From IMG/VR virus record IMGVR_UViG_3300038825_001399, positions 933 to 25,313 of that record: DNA of 24,381 nucleotides; one strand, written 5' to 3'. Both the position numbers and the translations under genes were made by a program. Origin of the DNA: a virus. Position 1 is the first letter of the stretch. Every line of letters begins with the position of its first letter. Shown here in pieces: positions 15,163-23,444 of the stretch. A model generated the notes under the pieces. It was not told where the DNA came from and searched no databases. It was given only the letters and a program-made list of their open reading frames with translations.

Positions 15163-16659
15163 ATGGCAGCTATTATCACAGAAAAATTTAGACTTCATAA
15201 CGCCGACCAGTTTGAGGAATCATTCACTGAGTCTGCGAATAATACCTATTATCTTTTTATAGGTAAGTCCACACCATATACTTCGGGAACAAGCGGCGGT
15301 TCTGATTCATCGCCACCGACTCCTGTTGATGGCCCCTCTGATGAGTTCTTTTCGTGGGACGATATGCTTGCTGCCAAAAAGATTACTTCTTCCGAAATTC
15401 AACGTGTTATTCCACGTAGAAACTGGGTAAACAGTACCAAGTTTGATATGTACCGGCCGGACTATAGTGCTTCTGTGACAGCAACGTCTGGTGCTACTAA
15501 CTTGTACGATTCCACTTTTTATTTTATGACTTCTGATTTCCGTGTGTATAAGGTATTGGACAACAATGGTGGAACTGCTTATAGTGGCACTGAACCTACA
15601 AGCACTTCAAATGCTCCGTTTTCATTAGGTGGTTATGTGTTGCAATATATGTATTCTTTGACAAGTGCTCAGATTAATAGTTTTCTTACCGCTGATTTTA
15701 TGCCGGTAACTACAGATAGCACAGTCAGCGGAGCTGCAACAGATGGTGCGATTGATTCTTTGATTGTCACTGGTGGTTCTGGGTATACAAACGGAACCTA
15801 TTATGCAGCAGTTTATGGTGATGGTACAAGTCAAGGTACATCTTCTGGTGCGATTGTAAGAATCACCGTGTCGAGTGGTGTGATTCAACCCTTTGGTTTG
15901 ACGGCGGGAACAGATACTACAGTTCATGCAGCGGGAAGTGGTTATACTTTTGGCACAGTCAATCTTGCAAGTGGTTATACATTTTCTGATGCCGCCCTCA
16001 GTAGTGCCTCTGCAATCGGTGGTTCTGGTGGATCTATTTCAGTGGTAATTGGTCCAAAAGGTGGTCATGGTTTTAATGCTGTGCAAGAACTCGGCGGCCA
16101 TTATGTTATGTTGGGAACAACTCTAACAGGTGCCGAAGGTGATGATATTACAACAGGAAATGATTTTAGAAAGATCGGTCTTGTGGTTGATCCTAATACA
16201 TACGGAACATCTTCTGTTGCATCAATTACCACAGCAAGAATGACATACGCACTGAAACTTACCTCACAGTCTGGTACTTTTGATGTAGACGAAAAGATTA
16301 GTCAAGCTTCAACTGGTGCTATTGGTAAAGTTGTCGAATGGGATTCTACAAACTCAATTCTGTACTATTCACAGGAAAGATTTGGTGACTACGGAACAAA
16401 TGGCACCACTGGAGCATACGTTGCCTTTAGTGGTGCAAACGCTGTCACTGGAGCAACATCCAGTGCAACAGGAACGCCAGATGCAAATGCTGATGCTGCT
16501 GTAACCCTTGCTGGCGGTAACACAATTACGTTTACAGATGGATATGCGAACCCTGAGTTAGATGCTGATAGTGGAAACATTATCTACTTAGAAAATCGTA
16601 AACCAATCAGTCGGTCAAACGATCAGATTGAAGATATTAAAGTTATAGTGGAGTTCTAA
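15163..16659 (+). CDS. 8: Baseplate wedge protein gp8
   Basis: This is a gp8-like wedge protein, which in T4 forms a dimer bound to gp7 and gp10. The N-terminus (MAAIITEKFRLHNADQFEES, then NNTYYLFIGK) and the region RVIPRRNWVNSTKFDMYRPD (81-100) are characteristic. So is the C-terminus, with IIYLENRKPISRSNDQIEDI (473-492). At 498 aa it is well above T4 gp8 (334 aa). Most of the excess is a GSGYT beta-module at about residues 195-297, also present in the gp7-position protein. A further SGTFDVDEKISQASTGAIGK unit (370-389) belongs to the GExITG family. The stop at 16657-16659 abuts the next ATG with no gap. Confidence 0.93.
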   Translation: MAAIITEKFRLHNADQFEESFTESANNTYYLFIGKSTPYTSGTSGGSDSSPPTPVDGPSDEFFSWDDMLAAKKITSSEIQRVIPRRNWVNSTKFDMYRPDYSASVTATSGATNLYDSTFYFMTSDFRVYKVLDNNGGTAYSGTEPTSTSNAPFSLGGYVLQYMYSLTSAQINSFLTADFMPVTTDSTVSGAATDGAIDSLIVTGGSGYTNGTYYAAVYGDGTSQGTSSGAIVRITVSSGVIQPFGLTAGTDTTVHAAGSGYTFGTVNLASGYTFSDAALSSASAIGGSGGSISVVIGPKGGHGFNAVQELGGHYVMLGTTLTGAEGDDITTGNDFRKIGLVVDPNTYGTSSVASITTARMTYALKLTSQSGTFDVDEKISQASTGAIGKVVEWDSTNSILYYSQERFGDYGTNGTTGAYVAFSGANAVTGATSSATGTPDANADAAVTLAGGNTITFTDGYANPELDADSGNIIYLENRKPISRSNDQIEDIKVIVEF

Positions 16660-19600
16660 ATGCCTGAATCTACAAATCTAAATGTAGCACCGTATTACGA
16701 TGATTTCGATTCAACTGAAAATCATGTAAAGACATTATTTCGTCCAGGTTTTGCCATTCAAGCAAGAGAGCTGACAGGACTTCAATCTACAATTCAAGAT
16801 CAAATCGAAAAGGGATTCAGTCATGTCTTCAAAGATGGGACTGTAATAATCCCTGGTTCAACGTCTTATTTGGGTGGTGCTGAGGCCCCAAGATATATCA
16901 AGGTTCAAGGTAACTTTGGTGGCGAAACTGTTAATGTCTCGCAGTATGTAAATGAGGACAATCCCGTTACACTGACTGGAGCCTCGTCTGGTGTTACGTT
17001 TAGAGTCATTGCTGCAACTGAAGCAACGGAAACAGATCCGGCAACACTTTTTGGCGTTTATACTTCTAGTAATCTCACTGGAAGCAGAACTTTCACTGAA
17101 GATGTTACTACTATTTCTCGTAGCGCATTAGATGCTGCTGGTTTTGACTCATTCACTATTGGTGAAAACTTGAGTGCAGATGTAGCGGTGCAACATGGTA
17201 GCACATCATATCAAGCAAATGTTCCTTCACTAATAACAGAGGCATCTGAAGTTCAAAGGACATCTAAAACTGCAAACACTGCTTCAACCACACCTGTAAC
17301 TGGTAAATCTGTCATTGTAAAACAATCGGCCGGTGTGTTCTTTGTTAGAGGTTATTTTGTTGAAGTTGAAGATCAAACACTTGTTATAGAAAAGTATAAC
17401 AACAATTCAAGTGCAAGAGTTGGTTTCCAGGTTGTAGAAACGATTGTTACACCAGAGTCAGACACGAGTTTGGCTGACAATGCGACTGGTACATCGAATA
17501 TAAATGCGAAAGGTGCTCATAGGTTAGCTATTACGCTTACTTTAACATCTAAAGAATTAAACTCTAAAGACGATAAAGATTTTATTGAAATCCTCAGAGT
17601 AGAAGATGGTGTTCTTCAACAGTTTAATCGTGACACTGAATATTCCATTCTTGAACAAACATTGGCACGTAGAACGTTTGATGAATCTGGTGATTATACT
17701 GTAAGACCCTTTACTTTTGAGATGAAAGAGTCAGTCGATGTTAGTGTTGGTGAAACCGATTTTACTGGTGTCTATACTTCGGGTGATACCACAAGAGATG
17801 GTAATAAAGCCTCAGATGATTTTATGGCATTGCAAGTATCGCCAGGTAAAGCATATGTCAGAGGATATGAGATAGAAAAAATTGCACCTACTCTTGTTGA
17901 TGTTAAGAAAGGTAGAGATTTTAATACTATAAATGCGGGTGCGTCTCCTGTTGATTTGGGGAACTACCTTGAAGTTACAAATGTTTATGGTACGCCAGAT
18001 GTAACAGAGATTAGTGGTGAAACAGTTGGTTACAATGAATTGCAACTGTACGATACCAACATCTCAACGAGAGGTTCAGCAACAGGCATACAAATAGGTG
18101 TGGCTCGTGTAAGAACATATCAGTATGATTCTGGCACCGCTGGTGAAAACGATGCGACCTATCGACTGTATCTGTTTGATATCAATGCTATCACGTCACT
18201 TGTTATGAGTGATGATGTCAGTCCAACGATTTTATCTTCAAACTCTGGTGGCGGTCAACTAGTAACAGGTGTGACAAGTGGTGCCACTGGTTTGGTTATG
18301 GATTCAGGTCGTTCTGGTAACAATATTGTTAACCTAGTTAATGTTGTTGGTACTTTTAGTTCGGGAGAAAAAGTAACAATAACAGATTCTTCTGAGTCTG
18401 ACCAGATCATAGAGAGCTCAGGTAATGTTGACCTTACTATTAATGACGTTATAATCCCTGACTTGAAAAATGTTCGTTCAGTCTATATGCAGGACAATGG
18501 TGGCGATAGTGGCCAAGACTTCACTGCTGATGTTCAAACAACATTTGAAAGTGGAGGTTTGTCTTTCTTTGGTAGTCCAGAAGTTGGAACTACTCATAAA
18601 GAAGATGAACGTTATCAGTTGGAAGATGGTGGGACACTGGCTTTAGAAACTTTCACAGGCGGTGGTTCTCGTTCTTTTGCACCAGTTGCTAAACTTGTTG
18701 AACCAGAAAAGAATATTAATGTTTTCAATCTAACTAAAACTCCTGTTAAGACTTTGTTAACAGAAACAAATGATGGTGTCTCTGATACACAATACACTTT
18801 CCGTCAACAGTTTATTGCAACCGCAAGTTCAGCTGGTGCAATCACTTTATCTGCTGGTGGGGGCAACGAAACATTCCTGGGACACAGTGAATCAGATTAC
18901 ACAATCTCTATTTTAACTGGCGGTGGTGGTTCTGCCAAACAGGGTGATATTGTTAGCGCAGCAACTGGATTTGCTGGTGGTGGCACATCACAGTTGACTA
19001 TCACTAATCTTGGTGCGTTTGGTTCAGGTGGTGCAAAAGTTAAAGTTATGGCAACCTTGTTGAAGACTGCCGTAAGTCCAAAGACCAAGACAACGAGATT
19101 GATGAAACAACTTAAAGTGGACACTGGGACAACAGATTCATATGGCACTCGCCCAGGTGATAGAGAAATATCTTTGGGTCGTGCTGATGCGTTTGCCTTG
19201 GCGGCGGTGTATGAGGCGACTGCCGCTTCTACTGATGCGGTTGCTCCTACGATTAGTTTTACAACACAAACTGGCACATTCAAAAGAGGTGAAAAAATCA
19301 CTGGTAGTGTTAGTGGTTCAACTGCAAGGATTATCAATACAACAAGTCCAATGAGTGTTGTAATGACTGGCGCTCCTGACTCTGCGTTCTCAACTTCCGA
19401 TATTATCACTGGCGCATCTTCTGGTGCAACTGCAACACTAACTGCTGTTACTCTCGGTGATAAGCTTATTACAAGTGACTTTACTCTTGATAATGGTCAA
19501 AGAGATAACTTTTATGATATCTCTAGAATCATAAGACGTAGAGGTGCCGCGGCTCCTACAAACAGACTACTTGTAATCTATGATTATCTTGAACACGGCA

Positions 19601-22600
19601 CTGGCGATGTGTTCACCGTGGATTCGTACACTGATGAAGCAGATAGAATGGATTATGTTGATATTCCAAAATATAAAGATACCAGACTACAAAATACTTT
19701 TGACTTCAGACCAACAGTGGCGAATGTCACTGGTGCAGGAACAGACCATACGGCCGTTGATGAAATTACCGGATTTTCATTTGGTATTATGAGTCGTTCT
19801 TTTACTGGTACGGGTTCTTCTGCTAGTAAGTGTCCAAAACCAAATTCTCTGGCGCAAGCAGATTTTGAATATTATTTACCTAAGAACGCAATTGTTGAAA
19901 TGGCCAGTAACGGTAAGATTAGAGTTATTGAAAGCGCATCTGATGAACAACCCAGATTCCCAACACAATCTGAAAATGCGATGAAGTTGGCCAGTATACG
20001 CATTCCTGCTTATACATTTTCGGTTGACAATATTGTAATTACCAGAGAGAAACATCAACGGTTTACCATGAAAGATATTGGTAATCTTCAAACCCGTATT
20101 GGTAACCTTGAGTATTATACACACCTTTCTCTTTTGGAACGCCAAGCAGAGAGTTTTGAAATCACTGATGCGAACGGACTGAACAGATTTAAATCTGGTT
20201 TTATTGTTGATGCTTTTCAGGGTCATCGTCTTGGTGATGTTGAACACAAAGATTACAAATGTTCTATTGATATGGAGAGAAATGAACTTCGGGCTCAAGG
20301 AACATACAAAAATGTTAGTTTTGTAGAGTTAAACGCGACTGATGCAGCCAGAGCCAACAACAATTATCAAAAAACAGGAGATTTACTTACTCTACCTTAT
20401 ACAGAGATCGTTGCTCTTGAACAACCGTATGCAACACGAACTGAAAGAGTTACGCCTGTCCTTCTTTCAAATTGGACTGGACAAATAACATTGTCGCCCT
20501 CTGGTGATGACTGGTTTGAAACTGAAATTGCACCGGCTCTGATTATCAATGAAGAAGGGAACTTTAATTCTATAGCCGCATCCGCTAATATAGGCACTGT
20601 TTGGAATGCCTGGGAAACACAGTGGAGCGGTTTTCAAACTATAGAATACGGTGGTGAGTTTCAAGAATCGCGACGAGTAGGTCGTCAAGTCAGAACTGGT
20701 GTCAGAACAGAAGTTGTTGAGAAAGTTGATCTAGAATCTAGAGGAACGAAAGTAATCTCAACCGCATTAATTCCATTTGTAAGAGCAAAAGATATTACTT
20801 TTGATGGATTTGATTTTCTACCAAATACACAGGTATATCCTTTCTTTGATGCACAGGCTGTAAGCTCTTTCACTAGACCTTCGGCTGGGTTCTCAACAAA
20901 TGACGCAAGCTTGGTTAATGGTGATGCGATTATAACAAGTCCCAATGGTAGAGTCAAAGGAACTTTCTCTATACCTGATCCTAAAATTAGTGGTAATCCT
21001 CAGTTTAGAACAGGTCAAGTTTCTTTTAGATTAACTTCAAGTCCTACAAACATAGTTTCTACTGATCCCGTTACTGCTGGTGAAACAAACTATAGTGCTG
21101 TTGGTATTTTACAAACTGAACAAGAAACTATTATTGCAACAAGAAATGCTGAGTTAAGGCGAATATCAGTTTCACAATCTACGGAAATTAGAAGTGAAAT
21201 ACAATTTTTTAATAACGACATTAATGACAGCGATATCGGCGATGGAAGTGCAGCCGATGCTTCCGCCGGCGTTTCCGGCGCCACCTCCGGCGCCACCGGC
21301 GGTGTCAGCGGTGCTTGCACCGACCCTCTTGCTCAAACTTTCTTGGTTGATGTGAACGGTGGTATGTTTGTGACGAGTGTGGATCTTTTCTTTGAGTCAA
21401 AGGATGATAATCTTCCTGTTACAGTAGAAGTTAGGGAAGTGCAGAATGGTTTCCCTGGCCCGAGAGTTATACCTTTTGGAAGAGTGGTTAAAGATCCTGA
21501 TGATGTTGTTATTGACACTTCTGCTCAGACAGCGACTAACTTCAAATTTGAATCGCCAGTATATTTACAGAGTGGGCTGGAATACTGTATTGCCGTTATT
21601 ACTAATGTTCCAACATATAAAGTTTGGATTGCACGAATGGGTGAGACAGAGGTTCAATCTACATTGGCACAGGCTCAAGTTGGTGGAACTGCTGATGCTG
21701 CACAAAATGTTTTGTTCTCAGACAGAACTGTTTCGGAACAACCAGAATTTGGTGTTCTGTTCAAAGGTCACAACAACAGAACTTGGGCACCATCTTTAAC
21801 TGAAGACCTAAAGATGAATATCTATCGGGCAGAATTCAGCAAATCGACTGGCACAATTCCTCTGACGAATGATAGTAATCCGGTTAATACTCTTGAAAAG
21901 AATCCGTTAGAATTCTTGGATGGTAGTGCAGTGATCAAAGTGTTCCATCCAGATCACGGCATGTATTCTACGTCAAACAATGTGACTATCGCTAATGTGA
22001 AGTCTGGAATAACCACAACATTGTCTGCGGCGATAACTTCTTCTTCTACTACTATTGAATTGGCTTCTGGTACAAACTTTGATGACACTAGTGGTGTCTA
22101 TTCTAGAGATGCATCTAATGTGTACTTTATCAAAATTGATGATGAGATTATTTCATATACCGCAATCAGCACAAACACAATTAGTAGTGCAACTAGAGGC
22201 GTAGACTCAACGACTGCTGCATCTCATGATGAAGGTGCGACAGTTGAATTGTATATGTTGCATAAAATTCCGTTTACAGAAATCAATAAGACACATACTG
22301 CGGTTGCAAACGTTGAGATTGACAGTTATACTGTTTCTTCAACTGCGACGGCTGTTATTGATGGTACATCAAGCACAAGGTCTAGAAATGGTGGTACGGA
22401 TGCAACTGCCACGGAAAACATTTTGTATGATGTTGCCAAGTATCAAGTTGGTTTACTTGCACTTCCTGGTACAAGTGTAACGGCAAAGAAAAGGCCGTCA
22501 ACAGCAACAAGTCCAAGTGGTTCGGAAACTTCTTTCACAAAGACCTCTGCTGCTGATGCAATCAATGTTCCATTAAATGAGAATATATATTATAATGTTC

Positions 22601-23208
22601 CATATCTTGTGGCATCTGATATTAACCAAGACAATGAGATGTCTTCTGTGAAATCTTTGTCGTTAGATCTTACCTTGAGTTCAACCTCAAGTAATTTGTC
22701 TCCAGTTATTGACGCTCAAAGATTGTCTATGATTGCTGTTGCAAATAGAATCAATAACGTTGATTCTTCCTCAGATGTTTATCCAACATCTGAATATTTT
22801 GCTTCAACAGAACCAGACGGTGATAATAACGCTGCAATTTATTGTACAAAACAGATAGAACTTGAACAGAAAGCAACTGCATTGAAAGTGCTTCATTCTG
22901 CAAACAGAGGCTCTGATGCAGAAATAAAAGTTATGTATAAGATTTTCCGAGAGGATGACGAGACAGACTTTAACGAAACAGGTTGGAGATTCTTTAATGA
23001 TAATGGATCACCAGATGTTGCTGTTGGTGCTTCTACTGGTATAAATGATTTTCGTGAGTATGTTTATACTGCCGGTGTTACTGATGACGGTATTGGTACT
23101 GAACTGGATCCGTTTGTGTCATTTGCAATCAAGATTGTAATGCAAGCAACTAATTCAACATCAGCACCTAGAATCAAAGACTTCAGAGCAATCGCATTGG
23201 CGACATAA
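16660..23208 (+). CDS. DUF4815-type giant virion structural protein (2182 aa)
   Basis: The N-terminus (LNVAPYYDDFDSTENHVKTL, then LFRPGFAIQARELTGLQS) is diagnostic for DUF4815 proteins of marine T4-like phages, which are virion structural proteins near the baseplate/fibre genes. Other typical blocks are SPGKAYVRGYEIEKI (about residue 400), YDYLEHGTGD and DYVDIPKYKDTRLQNTFDFR (about 975-1020), MKDIGNLQTRIGNLEYYTHL (about 1140) and TDPLAQTFLVD (about 1555). Several GEKITGSVSG units recur. A GC-rich low-complexity linker (about residues 1530-1553) precedes TDPLAQ. A segment with IIKIDDEIISYTAIS-like character near 1830-1860 resembles surface beta-domains. The protein is far larger than T4 gp10 (602 aa), whose gene position it shares. 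An outer baseplate or fibre-anchoring role is inferred. Confidence 0.87.
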   Translation: MPESTNLNVAPYYDDFDSTENHVKTLFRPGFAIQARELTGLQSTIQDQIEKGFSHVFKDGTVIIPGSTSYLGGAEAPRYIKVQGNFGGETVNVSQYVNEDNPVTLTGASSGVTFRVIAATEATETDPATLFGVYTSSNLTGSRTFTEDVTTISRSALDAAGFDSFTIGENLSADVAVQHGSTSYQANVPSLITEASEVQRTSKTANTASTTPVTGKSVIVKQSAGVFFVRGYFVEVEDQTLVIEKYNNNSSARVGFQVVETIVTPESDTSLADNATGTSNINAKGAHRLAITLTLTSKELNSKDDKDFIEILRVEDGVLQQFNRDTEYSILEQTLARRTFDESGDYTVRPFTFEMKESVDVSVGETDFTGVYTSGDTTRDGNKASDDFMALQVSPGKAYVRGYEIEKIAPTLVDVKKGRDFNTINAGASPVDLGNYLEVTNVYGTPDVTEISGETVGYNELQLYDTNISTRGSATGIQIGVARVRTYQYDSGTAGENDATYRLYLFDINAITSLVMSDDVSPTILSSNSGGGQLVTGVTSGATGLVMDSGRSGNNIVNLVNVVGTFSSGEKVTITDSSESDQIIESSGNVDLTINDVIIPDLKNVRSVYMQDNGGDSGQDFTADVQTTFESGGLSFFGSPEVGTTHKEDERYQLEDGGTLALETFTGGGSRSFAPVAKLVEPEKNINVFNLTKTPVKTLLTETNDGVSDTQYTFRQQFIATASSAGAITLSAGGGNETFLGHSESDYTISILTGGGGSAKQGDIVSAATGFAGGGTSQLTITNLGAFGSGGAKVKVMATLLKTAVSPKTKTTRLMKQLKVDTGTTDSYGTRPGDREISLGRADAFALAAVYEATAASTDAVAPTISFTTQTGTFKRGEKITGSVSGSTARIINTTSPMSVVMTGAPDSAFSTSDIITGASSGATATLTAVTLGDKLITSDFTLDNGQRDNFYDISRIIRRRGAAAPTNRLLVIYDYLEHGTGDVFTVDSYTDEADRMDYVDIPKYKDTRLQNTFDFRPTVANVTGAGTDHTAVDEITGFSFGIMSRSFTGTGSSASKCPKPNSLAQADFEYYLPKNAIVEMASNGKIRVIESASDEQPRFPTQSENAMKLASIRIPAYTFSVDNIVITREKHQRFTMKDIGNLQTRIGNLEYYTHLSLLERQAESFEITDANGLNRFKSGFIVDAFQGHRLGDVEHKDYKCSIDMERNELRAQGTYKNVSFVELNATDAARANNNYQKTGDLLTLPYTEIVALEQPYATRTERVTPVLLSNWTGQITLSPSGDDWFETEIAPALIINEEGNFNSIAASANIGTVWNAWETQWSGFQTIEYGGEFQESRRVGRQVRTGVRTEVVEKVDLESRGTKVISTALIPFVRAKDITFDGFDFLPNTQVYPFFDAQAVSSFTRPSAGFSTNDASLVNGDAIITSPNGRVKGTFSIPDPKISGNPQFRTGQVSFRLTSSPTNIVSTDPVTAGETNYSAVGILQTEQETIIATRNAELRRISVSQSTEIRSEIQFFNNDINDSDIGDGSAADASAGVSGATSGATGGVSGACTDPLAQTFLVDVNGGMFVTSVDLFFESKDDNLPVTVEVREVQNGFPGPRVIPFGRVVKDPDDVVIDTSAQTATNFKFESPVYLQSGLEYCIAVITNVPTYKVWIARMGETEVQSTLAQAQVGGTADAAQNVLFSDRTVSEQPEFGVLFKGHNNRTWAPSLTEDLKMNIYRAEFSKSTGTIPLTNDSNPVNTLEKNPLEFLDGSAVIKVFHPDHGMYSTSNNVTIANVKSGITTTLSAAITSSSTTIELASGTNFDDTSGVYSRDASNVYFIKIDDEIISYTAISTNTISSATRGVDSTTAASHDEGATVELYMLHKIPFTEINKTHTAVANVEIDSYTVSSTATAVIDGTSSTRSRNGGTDATATENILYDVAKYQVGLLALPGTSVTAKKRPSTATSPSGSETSFTKTSAADAINVPLNENIYYNVPYLVASDINQDNEMSSVKSLSLDLTLSSTSSNLSPVIDAQRLSMIAVANRINNVDSSSDVYPTSEYFASTEPDGDNNAAIYCTKQIELEQKATALKVLHSANRGSDAEIKVMYKIFREDDETDFNETGWRFFNDNGSPDVAVGASTGINDFREYVYTAGVTDDGIGTELDPFVSFAIKIVMQATNSTSAPRIKDFRAIALAT
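21259..21322 (+). other. GC-rich low-complexity tract with tandem 12-mer and hairpin
   Basis: About 78% of the bases between 21261 and 21310 are G or C, against an AT-rich background. The 12-mer TCCGGCGCCACC occurs twice in tandem at 21274-21285 and 21286-21297. Several self-complementary 6-mers (GCCGGC, GGCGCC) lie around it. CGGTGCTTGCACCG at 21309-21322 is a perfect inverted repeat. In frame it encodes an Ala/Ser/Gly/Thr linker (VSGATSGATGGVSGAC) with GGC, GCC, ACC and TCC codons, unlike the GGT, GCT and ACA used elsewhere in this gene. Confidence 0.85.
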
Positions 23209-23209
23209 T

Positions 23210-23440
23210 ATGAGTGAAAGAGAATATAGAAAAGTTGAGGGAAACACAGACCTTGTAAGAGATATGAGTTCTGGTGTTATTGTAAATACAAATAGAAATG
23301 CTTATGAACGAGCAGTTGCTCGTTCCAAGGCTGCTCAGCAGCAAAGGGATGAATTAAGAAGTGTTACAAGAGAAATAAATAATATCAAATGCGAAATGCA
23401 TGAGATAAAATTTCTATTACAACAATTGGTAGGTAAATAA
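23210..23440 (+). CDS. Small coiled-coil virion-associated protein (76 aa)
   Basis: The product starts MSEREYRKVEGNTDLVRDMS, continues with GVIVNTNRNAYERAVARSKA, and ends in a charged helix with heptad hydrophobics (INNIKCEMHEIKFLLQQLV, residues 56-74). Small proteins with this layout, an RKVEG..DLVRD start, an NTN..AYE middle and a C-terminal coiled coil, are common beside structural genes of marine T4-like phages. Their function is not known to me. ATG 23210 is one base after the DUF4815 stop, and the next gene starts four bases downstream, so it is probably made together with them. It may be a small assembly factor, or may link fibre to baseplate through its coiled coil. Confidence 0.78.
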   Translation: MSEREYRKVEGNTDLVRDMSSGVIVNTNRNAYERAVARSKAAQQQRDELRSVTREINNIKCEMHEIKFLLQQLVGK

Positions 23441-23444
23441 AACG

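Noticed and set aside
14451-15179. 242-codon open frame on the minus strand opposite the fibre-like gene
   Set aside because: It is a shadow of the Thr/Ser/Ala-rich plus-strand gene: its product is a low-complexity Val/Ala/Pro/Ser sequence. The plus-strand gene has a late promoter, a ribosome site and recognisable fibre motifs.
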